A stretch of DNA of 64,000 nucleotides from Bromus sterilis (GCA_950022295.1 OX465597.1:185565016-185629015); one strand, 5' to 3'. Numbered from the stretch's first letter, positions 23,540-36,453 are shown. Numbers and translations: made by a program. The notes: generated by a model not told the origin, from the sequence alone.

Positions 23540-25649
23540 ACAACAGGTATGGTGATCGACATTTCACGTGGAGACTCGACGACAACTAGTTAGGCGGATC
23601 CCGGCGGAGGGCCTGGACCTGTGTGGTTATGGCATCGATGTTTTTCTCTTTGCCAGTAGGCATTTGATTGTAGTCTGTACTCAGACATGTACCTTCCGCT
23701 GTTGTAATGTATTTAAGGCAATTGTATGCCGATCTTATGAGATGTTGTATCCTTGTATCTGTAATGTTGTGATATCATGTTGGAAATCCGGGGCATATGG
23801 CTTCGTCATATGTCGCGGTGGGACCGATATGTGCTTCGTCCTCGGATCTGGATGGAAACATCTAGATCTGGAACAGTACCGCATATCGGGCCTTACATGT
23901 TTCCTTCCTGTGTGCCTCCCGCGGTTACTCTTGGAGACGATGCGAGCTCGCGATCGACTACACCTTCGGAACCCGACTTATCAACAGGCAAGGACTATAC
24001 ATTACTTATGATCCATTCTATTTCAACCAGCGGTTTGCATGCTAGTATAGGTTTGGTTCGATGTCTGATCCTACCACATGTTTACAGCATCTTTCAAACC
24101 GATACAGCCATGTCCCTTCCCAGCAAACCATGTACTGCTATGTTACTATTGCTCGTTGCTCAGCCCCTGCTTAGTATGCATTCTTAGGATGCTACGATGT
24201 TACTCTGTTACTCCTTGGTTCGGGATATCACATTATCATTATTATTATTGTTGCTGATGATATGATTATTATTAATGTTGATTATATTCGACGAAGGATG
24301 GAAGGTCTAGGCTATCCCGCCCCGACGCTTTGTTCCATTCGAGTCACCTAGGATCCGAGTTCCGGGTATTGGTTTTAAGACTGAGCGTGCCTAAACGCGT
24401 GTGGGATTTTATGGGGTCCCCTTTTCTTACCTACCTAGCTTCAAGCATTTCTAGTGGTGGCCCAAGCTGATTTTACCATTTGAAACCGTGTGTGTGCTGG
24501 TCGTACGCCAGTAGTTTTTTAAACCAACCCGGACCAGTGAGGACATAGTTCCCTTGCTGGCCCATCATGACCGGCTGAGGACCCGGTGTCCCATGTGTGA
24601 ATAACCGGCAATCTAAACCTGGAGTCATACGGTAGAGACCAGATCGAGAGCGCGGCCGGCTCCTGAGCTGGATGTCGTCTCACCGGGGGCCACCCGGATT
24701 TGTTCGTTGTTAGTTAGAGGGACCTGTCGTTTCGGATCTCTTGGAACTAAATCATAAAATGGTTGCCTGTGATGGGTTGCAACTGAGAGAGATGGGCGTG
24801 CGTGCGGAGCCTCGTAATGGGCAGTTGGTACACCCCTGCAGGGTTAAATCTTTTCGAGAAGCCGTGTCCATGGTTATAGACGACTTGAGACCTACTCTTG
24901 TTCATAGACAACAACAACTGAGATAATCTTAATATAACTTGATCAACATGTGTGTGTTCCTTGACTGCTTCTTCTTCGTCGGGATGCGAAGAGGAGGACA
25001 AGGATAGGATAGGTGTTATGATTGCGTAAGTAGTTGATAGCAAGACTTGTTGGAGGCGATTCCTCATCGAATGCTTGGCTTCTTATCTTATTCTCTAGAT
25101 CGTTAGCCACTTCATAAATGCTAATGCTGCAGCAACCTCACCACTTACCCCATCCTTACCGTAAACTACTAGTTGTCCTAGAATGACGAGTGATGAAGTC
25201 CTTGCTGGGTCAGATGACCACTACAGTTGGATGCTGAGTACTTCTGTACTCATGATACTACCCCCAAACTCTTTTCAGGGTTCTTGATCGACAACAGGTA
25301 TGGTGATCGACATTTCACGTGGAGACTCGACGATGACTAGTTAGGCGGATCCCGGCGGAGGGCCTGGACCCGTGTGGTTATGGGGATCGATGTTTTTCTC
25401 TTTCCCAATAGGCATTTGCTTCTATTCTGTACCCAGACATGTATCTTCCGCTGTTGTATTGTATTTGAGGCAGTTGTATTCCGATTGTATGAGATATTGT
25501 ATCCTTGTATCTGTAATGTTGTGATATCATGTTGGAAATCCGGGGCATATGGCTTTGTCATATGTCGCGGTGGGACCGATATGTGCTTCGTCCCCGGATC
25601 TGGATGGAAACATCTAGATCTGGAACAGTACTGCATATCAGGCCTTACA
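23540..25649 (+). repeat. Second copy: E2 3' LTR end plus E1 5' LTR remainder
   Basis: Near-identical repeat of 19333-21442. It includes the ...GGGCCTTACA/tgttt insertion boundary of E2 at about 23897 and ends CAGGCCTTACA at 25649. Frames such as 23568-24011 are exact duplicates of frames at 19361 and are not genes. Confidence 0.88.
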
Positions 25650-26254
25650 ACTTGGTATCAGAGCCTTACCGACCGTAGGATCCCTTCTCTGGCCGAAGTC
25701 GAGTCTAGACAAAAACTATTTTGTAGTTACTAAGTTAGTTATCGGAGAGTAGGATTCTTTTTCCTCCTTACCCTTTCTCTGGTCAGGACAAGTGACGTAA
25801 GTGTTTTATTCTCGACTTATCCCCTTTCAAACTTTAGGATCTCGAGGTGTGGAGTTTCGGAATAGTTACAATGCCTTGCTTGCAGCGTATTGTCTCGATT
25901 CCGATCTCAGGTTTGGGAAATCCTGTAGTACCTTTAGCCTGTCCGACTCTGGTTTATATCTCGGTCATCCGTTGACTTCAATCCTCTTGCCTAGTATCCT
26001 CACGATTACAGTGAGAATGCTTCCCTTGATCGTCACTTTGAAGTGTCGTTCTTCCCCTTGATCTCCTGATGGTTTCGTTTTTTGACGTCGCCATCTCTCT
26101 GCGGAAAGTTTTCTCGATAGAAGTTTGACGTCGACATGGAACAGAGTCCCTTGTTGGTGGTGTTGAAGATTGTCGACTCTCTTCTTTCCCCCTTCCCCTC
26201 TCCCCCGGATCGTCCTGGATCTCGGGACGAGATCCCTTGTTGGTGGTGTTGTAT
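25650..26254 (+). mobile_element. Second copy of E1 internal region
   Basis: Primer site ACTTGGTATCAGAGCC, leader and G-rich end as at 21443-22047, with very few substitutions. Non-coding. Confidence 0.82.
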
Positions 26255-28737
26255 TGTAACAACCCAGTTTTTGAAAAATAAAAAAAAATGTTTTCGGTAT
26301 GAATTGTTTGATTGTCTGATTTGTTTGCGGTGTTTGCATCCCTGATTTATCGATCGGCGATTATTTTCCCCCCTTTTATCTCGTATCGGACGAAGACCGA
26401 CCCTTGCCACTCTGACACTCGACCTGTTCGACACCGGGTTTCACCCGAGCACCGTCGCAACCGGCACAGGACCAGCCATCGCCACCGGATCGAAAACCCC
26501 GTTTATTTAATAAACGGATTATTTTATGGGGCGCCGAAAAATGTTGTCGGAATGTCACCGCAGTGAGGTACGATCGACGGGCTCGACGCGCTGAGCGCGT
26601 GGTTCAAAATTTCGTCGGAATCAGAGTCCGTACGGAGTCTCGGCGGTCACGAACGCGATCACCGGACGCGCGAGAGGGGTACCGGGGGCATTTGCGTAAA
26701 CTGGCCAGCCAACCTACCTATATAAAGACCATCAGCCTCCCACACCCAATTAGGGTTTCCCCCATGGAAAATTCGCAGCCACACCACCAGATTTTGCTCT
26801 AATTTTTGCCCAATAGCCCCTCCCCACCGAAACCCTAACCTCCCTCAGATCTGAGCCGTCAGATCTGAGATCCAACGGCTCAGATCCGAGCAACCCCCGC
26901 CCCCCCAAAACGCAGCTCTCTGGCGCCCCGGGCCGCGCGGGCCCGCCTCCAGCCTCCTTCTCCCTCTCCCTTCCTCTTCCTCTCCCTCTCTTTTACCCCT
27001 CTCCCTCCCGTGAAGCAGAGCTCCACCGCCCGAGCCAAAGCGCCCTCCAATGGCCATGGCGCCCGTCGCTGGAGCTTCGCGCCGCCGCGCACCATGGAGT
27101 GGCCGCAGCCGCCTCGGGACCCGCCGGAGACCACCCAGGCCACCAGATCCGCCGCCCCAGCCTCGCCCCCGCGTCGTCCGCACGCCAGCCCCGCCGCCTC
27201 TCGTCGGCCGACGACGAGCCGCCGCCGCCGTGGCTACGGGAACGGGATCCCGATCCCGACCGGCTGGCCTCCCAGCGCCCGTGTGGGCCGGCCCAGCAAC
27301 TGTGGCCCATCTCCATCGAGCCAGCCGGCCTGCACCCAGCCCAAGCCGCCTCCTCAGCCCAGCCAGATGGGTCGGCCCATGGTGAGAGCCAGGCCGCCCC
27401 CTTTTTTTATTTTTGTCTCTGTTTTTTTTTCTTAGCACCCTGTAATTTTTGCTAAGTCTTTTATAAATTGTTGCTGATCTGCTTTTGCGGTTAGAATTGC
27501 GACTAAACCGTAGCTCCGATGAACGTGACCCCAAAACAAATTTTTCTCAGAATTGCGTTTACTTTAATTCGTCTTTTTTGAGCTTTTTCATTTGAGGTCA
27601 TCTTGATTTTGTAATTGTGTGCTAAACAGGGCATCAGGCCGTTAATTACTATTTTTTCCTGTTAAGTGCTGCTGTTATTATTTTGTTGCAGCTTTGCATG
27701 ATGATTGTGACTAATCCATGAGGCCTATTGCATTGATTCTTTCTCCTATGTGTTAAGCATCATGTGTACTTCATTTCCATGCTTTAACTTTCCATGTTTG
27801 GGTGCTTTAGCTATATTAAATCTTGCTCCAAAGTGGTGACCCTGATGTTATTGTGCTGCTGTTGCTGAAACTGTTATTTTGTTGCAACTTCGGTCGAGGA
27901 GTGTGTCGCGACCGTTTATCGGAATTGAGTGATTCCAATTTAATATTGTTAAGCATCATGTCTAATTTCATCCCAAGTATTTCTATGTCATGTTTCTGCA
28001 CTTTTGCATATAGATTTACCCCTGTTTATACAGCATGTGTGCATAGCTTGTCTTGCTTATATCTTTTGATCCGTAACTCCGTTTGGGGTGTTCTTTATAT
28101 GTAACTTGATTAGGTTTTCATGTACTTTGTGTTTATGCTATTTTTTGCTGTTGTTAACCAACCTAAAATATGGTTTAGGACAGAACAGTACCAAATCCTT
28201 TAATTGTCGTGCGGCACTTAGTGTATGCCATGTTTAGGTTGTGCCTCACTTAAATTGACTAGCATAGATAGTTTCCTTTATGCTTCACCTTTTTTTCATG
28301 TTGTGTGCTATGCCATGCTTGCTTGAGTTGCCATGTTAACAACTTTGATGATCACCTGTAGCTAAACAACTTGAACCACCGTAAGCGTGCGGTATCGTCC
28401 TGTGTGACGAGTACTCCACTTAAATCGTTAGTAACCTCTCTCGACGGTAGGTACGATTTCTCGTGTTGCTTCTTGTTGATGCTTGCTCGTGTTTGCCTCG
28501 TAGTAATAGATTCTTGCTCATTGATTGCTTTCCAGGGTTTCCTTCTTGTGTGCCTCCCGCGGTTTCTCTCGGAGACGATGCGAGCTTCCGATCGACTACA
28601 CCTTCGGAACCCGACTTATCAACAGGCAAGGACTATACATTACTTATGATCCATTATATTTCAACCAGCGGTTTGCATCCTAGTATAGGTTAGGTTCGAT
28701 GTTTGATCCTACCACATGTTTACAGACTCTTTCAAAC
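26255..28737 (+). repeat. E1 3' LTR, second copy, interrupted by CRM element
   Basis: Starts TGTAACAACCC, with a TATA box at 26719-26726. It passes the point where the first copy was cut and continues about 1 kb further, to ...TCTTTCAAAC at 28737. There the CRM 5' LTR begins. The following LTR sequence (cgatacagcc in other copies) does not reappear on the far side of the CRM element. Confidence 0.85.
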
Positions 28738-29653
28738 TGATGAGGACATCCCTACTAATGTTACACCCATACCCTCACCAACTACACATACTGGACCAGT
28801 TACTAGAGCACGTGCACGTCAACTAAATTATCAGGTACTTTCGTTTCTTGCGAATCCTTCTATTGTTCATGAACATATGATGCTGCCTAAATTAGATACT
28901 TTTGTTTTGCTTATGAATGAAGGACCTAGCATGGACACGAAGGATGGTCATTGGAGCGGGATCAAGAATGGAGAAGAAGGTGCGCGCGGGGGAAAGTACA
29001 GTGGAGTTTCCAGTGGGGATTTTCGCACGTTGAAGCCACCATAAGGCATGCATGAAGGCTTGGACGGGATACACGAGATGCCACTTCATTATTTTCGTCC
29101 AAGAGCAATTATAGGTGCTGCGTCACCTTAATATTGGGCTGGGCCCATGTAATTTCGAAATACCACATTATAGGCTGTTTTTAGAGTCCGTATGTGTGGG
29201 GAAACCGAGTTAGGGTTGTTTTCGGACCCCACCTCCAAGGGGTCACGAAAATCCCCTCTGTTCCCCCATATATACAGCCCTTAGGGCGTCGTTTAGACTT
29301 GGGTTTTAATTAGATATAAGTTAGCCATAGCCGCAACTTCGAGCTCTTCGTTTGTGTCATCCGACCAGGCCAAGACCTCATTGGAACCCCAACTTTCGTA
29401 ATCATTCATCTTATATTCGCAATATCCAGATTGCAATTCTTAGTTCTTGCTTGTTCTTCGATTGCTTGCAGGAATTAGACCTTCGTGGTCAGGTTGATCG
29501 TGCATCCGCGGGATCAATAACCTCTCGGAGTTGGTTTAGCGATCGCTAAGGCGCAACGTCTTCGCACGTTCGTAGTCGGATCGTGAAAGTTGCCTCCACC
29601 ATAATCGATCTCCACCATCTCATCGAAACATCGGGACACCTTCGCCTCTATCA
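28738..29653 (+). repeat. CRM 5' LTR (916 bp)
   Basis: Every line compared with the 3' LTR (offset 6800) was identical. It carries the final 102 codons of the polyprotein frame as dead coding sequence up to the TAA at 29042-29044. A TATATA-like promoter box lies at 29269-29274. Confidence 0.9.
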
Positions 29654-29655
29654 AG

Positions 29656-29665
29656 TGGTATCAGA
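29656..29665 (+). other. CRM primer-binding site
   Basis: TGGTATCAGA two bases after the LTR end (29653), matching the initiator tRNA-Met complement over its first ten bases. Confidence 0.75.
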
Positions 29666-30758
29666 TTTCCAGGTTGCTCGGTGAGATTTACCAGTTTTCA
29701 TAGTCTAGATTGATTCTGTTCGTCATACCTACAGCCCACGAAAAAGCCAAAAAAAATTTAGGGTTAGATCATCACGTCCCAAGACAGTCCGAGCCTTTGT
29801 CCAGTTTTCTTTTCAGTACTTGCTTTGTTGAATTTACGGTTGCATCGTTGTGTCAAGTTGCTGATCTTAGCGTCTAGTTCCCTTAGAGTTTCGAGTTCTG
29901 ATCACAGTTTGCCACGTCCCCGCCGCACAGTAGTCATCCTACCACGTTCCGCCAATCCAAGTCCACATACACCACCACGTTCCGCCAAGCAGAGTCCATA
30001 TACACCACCACGTACCACGAGTCCGAGTTGAGTTCCATCATCAGTACGGTTCGTGACCTCTCCATAGCCAGATTAGTTTGAGTTGATTAGAGTCGGATTT
30101 CACCAATCTTTGTCGTACGTAGAAGGGGGTGATTTCCAAAAAAAAAAGAGTCTGGCACGCTTTCCAGAGCAGTTTTTAGGCCAAAATTTTCAGGGGTAAA
30201 AAAATTTCGTGCCCATACGTTCCTTAGGTCCAGAAACTCGTTTTGAGACGTTCGCCACCATAGTGATTTTTTCGCACTTTTTCAGCCCCCGCAGTCCCGC
30301 ATCGCCAAAAAAAAAAAAGCAAAAAAAAAAAAAAGTGAGAGAAAAAAAAATTCAGAGTGTGCTTCACAGTTGTTACGTGCCGCGCCGTGCTTTCGTTGGT
30401 GTTTTAGGCTCGCGTCTCTAGTACGGTCTAGCCTAGGATCAGGACAGTACCGACGTTGAGTGTTTATTCAACTTTGCATCTCTGTTTTGATTACTGTTGA
30501 GCTTTTTCCTACCATACTTGTCAGCCTTCCTACAGCTCCACATATATTCTACATCGTGCGTTTTGACACCTCCTGGCCATCGCTCTACCATATCTCTGAG
30601 AGTTTTGACCCGTTGGTTGTACATCACCACCTGCTGCTAGGTAAGAATCGGTAAGAACGTAAGAAAAGCTTGACGGATTTGTGCTTTCCACCACCCCACA
30701 TCCATCCCATTAGTAGAAGTAGGATCATATTCCTGTGTGTTTTCTATTTCTGCTAACC
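29666..30758 (+). other. CRM untranslated leader
   Basis: About 1.1 kb without a coherent coding frame. It contains two A-rich runs (30138-30150 and 30307-30350) and, at 30283-30304, the 22-nt segment also found at the tandem-duplication joint at 23518. Short frames here (29825-30031, 30209-30421) show no motif. Confidence 0.6.
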
Positions 30759-33700
30759 ATGCCAGGATCACATGATGAAGTGGCGCGGGATGCACCCGAT
30801 TGGGAGAACATGACAAACAAGGAGTTACATGATAAATTTGCACGTATGATGTCTCAACGGTGCAGGACATCGAGACCAGATTTACAGAGGCGATTGATGG
30901 CGTGGAGAAAATGATCGACACCAAGCTCGACGCCAAGTTTACTGAGTTGATCGCACGCCTACCTTCAGCACAGCCACAGCCACCGCCACTACCACGTGCA
31001 CGACGTATTCTGTTTCCGCGAGGACAAGCTGCTGGTATTGGTGCTCCTCCTACTGCTGCAGTTGCTGCTACTGCTGCTGCTGCTGCTTCTGACGTCGCCC
31101 AGGACGACAACTACGAGGGTGGTTACGAGGAGGAGGTGGAACAGGAAGCGGCCTATGAGCAGCCAGCTGGACGTCCACGTCCCAACATTCGCCACGGTCG
31201 ACACCAACCACCCCCTCAGGTACACGATGATGAACATGTGCCTAAACTTAAATTGAATCTTAAGCCGTTTGAGGGTAGATATATTCCTGATGCTTATCTT
31301 ACTTGGGAGTTAGAAACTGAACAACGTTTTACATGTTTACAATATCCTGAGAATAGACGTGTTACTGCTGCTGTTTGTGAATTCACGGGCTTTGCATCTA
31401 TTTGGTGGTCTGAACATTGTAGATTGCATGCTAATAATATTCCAACTACTTGGGCTGCTTTAAAAGATGCTATGCGTACTCGCTGGGTTCCTCCTTATTA
31501 TCAACGTGAATTGTTACAAAAATTACAGCGTTTGAGACAAGGAAAAAATTCTGTAGAGGAATATTATCAAGAATTACAAACTGGATTGATTAGATGTGGC
31601 CTAGTAGAGGATAATGAAGCTATGCTTGCACGTTTTATGGGTGGCTTAAACAGGGAGATACAAACTATTCTAGAATACAAGGACTTTGCTACTATCACTC
31701 GTTTGTTTCATCTTGCTTGTAAAGCTGAACGTGAAGTGCAGGATCGACAGGCCGCTACGAGACCTAACTTTTCTGCAGGACGAAATACATCATGGACATC
31801 GCGTGGAGCTTCTACATCCACACGTCCTGCTGCGCCACCATCTACTTCAGCCGCTCATTCTTACAGGGAGCCACCAAAACAGCCAGCGCCACCATTCAAG
31901 GGTGCACAGAGTGGTCCAGCGGCGAGTTCTTCTTCCTCCATGGCGTCCACAGGGCAAGCACGAGATCGTGATATTAAATGTCGCAGGTGCCAAGGTGGAG
32001 TTCACTTCGCAAAAGACTGTCCCTCCAAGCGTGTGATGACTATTACGGCGGATGGTGGGTATGAGTCAGCGAGTGACTATGATGAGGAGACTCTAGTTCT
32101 CATTGCTCATGAGGAACAGGATGCCCATGATGATGCTCATGATATAGAGTATATGACTCCTGATGATGCAGATAAATATGCTAGTTTGGTTGCTCAACGT
32201 GTATTAAGTGTGCAGGTAACGAAGGCCGAGCAAAACCAGAGGCATAATTTGTTCCACACAAAGGGAGTGGTGAAAGAACGTTCGGTTCGCATCATCATTG
32301 ACGGAGGGAGTTGCAACAACTTGGCTAGCATGGAGTTGGTGGAGAAGCTATCTCTCACCACAAGACCACACCCCCATCCGTACTATATTCAGTGGTTTAA
32401 CAATAGTGGTAAGATTAAGGTAACACGTTCTGTTCGTGTGCACTTTAGCATTGCTGCATATGCTGATTATGTTGATTGTGATGTGGTACCCATGCAAGCA
32501 TGCTCTCTTTTACTTGGTAGGCCATGGCAATTTGATAGGAATGTTGTACACCATGGTAGGACAAATCAGTTTACTCTAGTTCATCAGGATAAAAATATTG
32601 CTTTACTTCCTATGTCTCCTGAACAAATTGTGAAAGATGATCTTGCTAGAGCTAGTAAAGCTAAACAGGAGAAAAATAAGAGTGAAAATGAGATAGCAGC
32701 TAAAGAATTTGAGCAACAACATAAGACTAATAGCAAATCTTCTTCTGTTGTTTCTAATGAAATTAAATTGACTAGTCCAACTTTGCTTGCTACTAAGGTT
32801 GATATTTCGGATTTGGATGTTAGTCAATATGTGTGCTATGCTTTTGTGTGCAAAGAAGCCTTGTTTTCATTTGAGGAATTGCCTCCTTCTTTGCCTCCTG
32901 TTGTCACTGACCTTTTGCAGGAGTTTATTGACGTCTTTCCACAAGACGTACCACCGGGATTACCACCTATTCGAGGGATTGAGCATCAGATTGACTTAAT
33001 TCCCGGTGCTTCGCTGCCCAACCGTGCGCCATACCGTACCAATCCGGAGGAGACGAAGGAGATTCAGCGTCAAGTACAAGAGCTACTCGACAAAGGTTAC
33101 ATACGTGAATCCCTTAGTCCTTGTGCTGTTCCTGTTATATTAGTGCCTAAAAAGGATGGAACATGGCGTATGTGTGTTGATTGTCGAGCCATTAATAATA
33201 TTACTATTCGTTATCGTCATCCTATTCCTAGGCTAGATGATATGCTTGATGAATTAAGTGGCTCTACCATGTTTTCCAAAGTTGATTTGCGTAGTGGATA
33301 CCATCAAATTCGCATGAAATTAGGGGATGAATGGAAAACGGCTTTTAAAACTAAGTTTGGATTATATGAGTGGTTAGTCATGCCTTTTGGGTTAACTAAT
33401 GCACCTAGCACTTTCATGAGATTAATGAACGAGGTTTTACGTGCTTTCATTGGACGATTTGTGGTAGTCTATTTTGATGATATACTGATTTATAGCAAAT
33501 CTTTGGAGGAACATTTGGATCATTTACGTGCTGTTTTTATTGCTCTACGTAATGCACGTTTATTTGGTAACCTTGGGAAGTGCACCTTTTGCACCGACCG
33601 AGTATCGTTTCTTGGCTATGTTGTTACTCCACAGGGTATTGAAGTTGATAAAGCCAAGGTCGAGGCGATTGAGAGTTGGCCGCAGCCCAAAACGGTCACA

Positions 33701-35844
33701 CAAGTGAGGAGTTTTCTTGGCCTCGCTGGATTCTATAGGCGTTTTGTGAGAGATTTCAGCACCATTGCTGCCCCTCTCAATGAGCTTACACGCAAGGATG
33801 TGCCTTTTACTTGGGGTACCGCACAGGAAGAAGCTTTCACGGTATTGAAAGATACACACATGCTCCTTTGCTCCAACTTCCTGATTTTAATAAGACTTTT
33901 GAGCTTGAATGCGATGCTAGTGGGATTGGTTTGGGAGGTGTGTTATTACAAGATGCTAAACCTGTTGCATACTTTTCTGAAAAATTGAGTGGGCCTAGTC
34001 TGAACTATTCTACTTATGATAAGGAATTATATGCTCTTGTTCGGACATTAGAAACTTGGCAACATTATTTATGGCCCAAAGAATTTGTTATACATTCTGA
34101 TCATGAATCTTTGAAACACATAAGAAGTCAAGCCAAACTTAATCGTAGACATGCTAAGTGGGTTGAATTTATTGAGACTTTCCCTTATGTCATTAAACAC
34201 AAGAAGGGGAAAGATAATATTATTGCTGATGCTTTGTCTCGTCGTTATACTATGCTTTCACAACTTGACTTCAAGATTTTCGGTTTAGAGACAATCAAAG
34301 AACAATATGCAACTGATGTGGAATTTAAAGATGTATTGCAGAATTGTAGAGAGGGTAGAACATGGAACAAGTTTGTGCTTAATGATGGATTTGTGTTCCG
34401 TTCTAACAAGCTATGCATTCCAGCTAGCTCTATTCGTCTTTTGTTGTTGCAGGAGGCGCATGGAGGAGGATTAATGGGACATTTTGGCGTGAAAAAGACG
34501 GAGGATGTACTTGCTACACATTTCTTTTGGCCAAAGATGAGACGGGATGTTGAGCGTTTTGTTGCTCGCTGCACTACATGTCAAAAAGCTAAGTCACGAC
34601 TCAATCCTCATGGTTTATACATGCCTTTACCTGTACCTAGTGTTCCGTGGGAGGACATATCCATGGACTTTGTTTTAGGCTTGCCTCGAACAAAGAAGGG
34701 GAGGGATAGCATATTTGTTGTCGTGGATAGATTTTCTAAGATGGCACATTTTATACCATGTCATAAAAGCGATGATGCTGCTAATGTTGCTGATTTATTC
34801 TTTGGAGAGATTATTCGTTTACATGGTGTGCCCAATACTATTGTCTCGGATCGTGATACTAAGTTTCTTAGCCATTTTTGGAGATGCTTATGGGCTAAGT
34901 TGGGGACTAAACTACTCTTTAGTACTACATGTCATCCCCAAACTGATGGACAAACTGAAGTGGTCAATAGGACTTTGTCTACTATGCTTAGGGCTGTTTT
35001 AAAAAGTAACTTGAAACTGTGGGAAGAATGTTTACCTCATATTGAATTTGCTTATAATCGTTCAGTGCATTCTACCACTAAAATGTGCCCTTTTGAGATT
35101 GTTTATGGTTTTCTACCTCGTGCACCTATTGATTTGCTGCCTCTTCCATCTTCGGAGAAGGTGAATTTTGATGCTAAGCAACGTGCTGAATTGATATTAA
35201 AAATGCATGAGTTAACTAAAGAAAACATTGAGCGCATGAATGCTAGATACAAGCTTGCTGGTGATAGGGGTCGAAAGCATGTTGTGTTTGAACCAGGAGA
35301 TCTTGTTTGGTTACATCTACGTAAAGATAGGTTTCCTGATTTGCGCAAGTCTAAGTTAATGCCACGAGCTGATGGTCCCTTTAAGGTTTTACAGAAAATT
35401 AATGATAATGCATATAAACTTGAGCTACCTGCAGATTTTGGGGTTAGTCCCACATTTAACATTGCAGATTTGAAACCTTATTTGGGAGAAGATGATGAGC
35501 TTCCGTCGAGGACGACTTCAATTCAAGAAGGGGAGGATGATGAGGACATCCCTACTAATGTTACACCCATACCCTCACCAACTACACATACTGGACCAGT
35601 TACTAGAGCACGTGCACGTCAACTAAATTATCAGGTACTTTCGTTTCTTGCGAATCCTTCTATTGTTCATGAACATATGATGCTGCCTAAATTAGATACT
35701 TTTGTTTTGCTTATGAATGAAGGACCTAGCATGGACACGAAGGATGGTCATTGGAGCGGGATCAAGAATGGAGAAGAAGGTGCGCGCGGGGGAAAGTACA
35801 GTGGAGTTTCCAGTGGGGATTTTCGCACGTTGAAGCCACCATAA
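30759..35844 (+). pseudogene. gag-pol: CRM gag-pol polyprotein, two frameshifts
   Basis: The natural start appears to be ATG 30759. That frame is lost near 30859 by an apparent single-base deletion and the rest of gag follows in another frame. Gag ends with a zinc knuckle, CRRCQGGVHFAKDC (31979-32020), after an alanine/proline-rich start. Protease has IIIDGGSCNN near 32291. Reverse transcriptase (about 33000-33600) has YFDD near 33470. A second frameshift near 33855 precedes RNase H (ECDASGIG at about 33905, ADALSRR at about 34230). Integrase has its HHCC zinc region at 34459-34582 and core motifs MDFVLGLP, VSDRDTKF and GQTEVVNR up to about 34970. The GPF..LKPY C-terminal module follows. The last 102 codons lie inside the 3' LTR and contain TRARARQLNYQVLSF, matching the CR motif that CRM chromoviruses carry instead of a classical chromodomain. 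Confidence 0.88.
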
Positions 35845-36453
35845 GGCATGCATGAAGGCTTGGACGGGATACACGAGATGCCACTTCATTATTTTCGTCC
35901 AAGAGCAATTATAGGTGCTGCGTCACCTTAATATTGGGCTGGGCCCATGTAATTTCGAAATACCACATTATAGGCTGTTTTTAGAGTCCGTATGTGTGGG
36001 GAAACCGAGTTAGGGTTGTTTTCGGACCCCACCTCCAAGGGGTCACGAAAATCCCCTCTGTTCCCCCATATATACAGCCCTTAGGGCGTCGTTTAGACTT
36101 GGGTTTTAATTAGATATAAGTTAGCCATAGCCGCAACTTCGAGCTCTTCGTTTGTGTCATCCGACCAGGCCAAGACCTCATTGGAACCCCAACTTTCGTA
36201 ATCATTCATCTTATATTCGCAATATCCAGATTGCAATTCTTAGTTCTTGCTTGTTCTTCGATTGCTTGCAGGAATTAGACCTTCGTGGTCAGGTTGATCG
36301 TGCATCCGCGGGATCAATAACCTCTCGGAGTTGGTTTAGCGATCGCTAAGGCGCAACGTCTTCGCACGTTCGTAGTCGGATCGTGAAAGTTGCCTCCACC
36401 ATAATCGATCTCCACCATCTCATCGAAACATCGGGACACCTTCGCCTCTATCA
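35538..36453 (+). repeat. CRM 3' LTR (916 bp), overlaps end of the polyprotein
   Basis: Starts TGATGAGG inside the open polyprotein frame, contains its TAA stop at 35842-35844, and ends CTCTATCA. It looks identical to the 5' LTR. It is followed by gaggggg, which belongs to a minus-strand LTR of the long-LTR family and not to the plus-strand LTR on the left flank. Confidence 0.9.

Larger units (their letters stand above)
19329..27685 (+). repeat. Tandem duplication, unit about 4.2 kb, two copies (offset 4207 bp)
   Basis: The block 19329-23517 (end of E2 3' LTR, remainder of E1 5' LTR, E1 internal region, start of E1 3' LTR) recurs at 23536-27685. The offset is a constant 4207 bp until about 22745. 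There the second copy lacks 36 bp (flanked by short CTCC repeats) and the offset becomes 4171. I noticed only about ten single-base differences over 4.1 kb. The left edge of copy 1 and the right edge of copy 2 are continuous with the elements, so the only new joint is at 23518-23539. Confidence 0.9.
28738..36453 (+). mobile_element. CRM-clade Ty3/gypsy retrotransposon, nearly complete
   Basis: A 7716-bp element with two 916-bp LTRs starting TGATGAGGACATCC and ending CTCTATCA, an initiator-Met primer site, a 1.1-kb leader and one gag-pol polyprotein region. The TGATGA LTR start, the glycine-glycine protease site, the polyprotein stop inside the 3' LTR and the TRARARQLNYQ motif near its C terminus fit the CRM (centromeric chromovirus) lineage. 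The grass families Cereba and Quinta belong to it; I cannot tell which family this is. Two frameshifts interrupt the coding region. No target-site duplication: caaac precedes and gaggg follows. Confidence 0.85.

Noticed and set aside
9470..28737. Reading the LTR string as five separate insertions or as a satellite array
   Set aside because: Target duplication tgttt plus the constant 4207-bp offset explain it as one nested insertion and one tandem duplication.
30307..30350. A-rich runs as a poly(A) tail of a LINE or SINE
   Set aside because: They lie in the CRM leader with no LINE/SINE body or target duplication.
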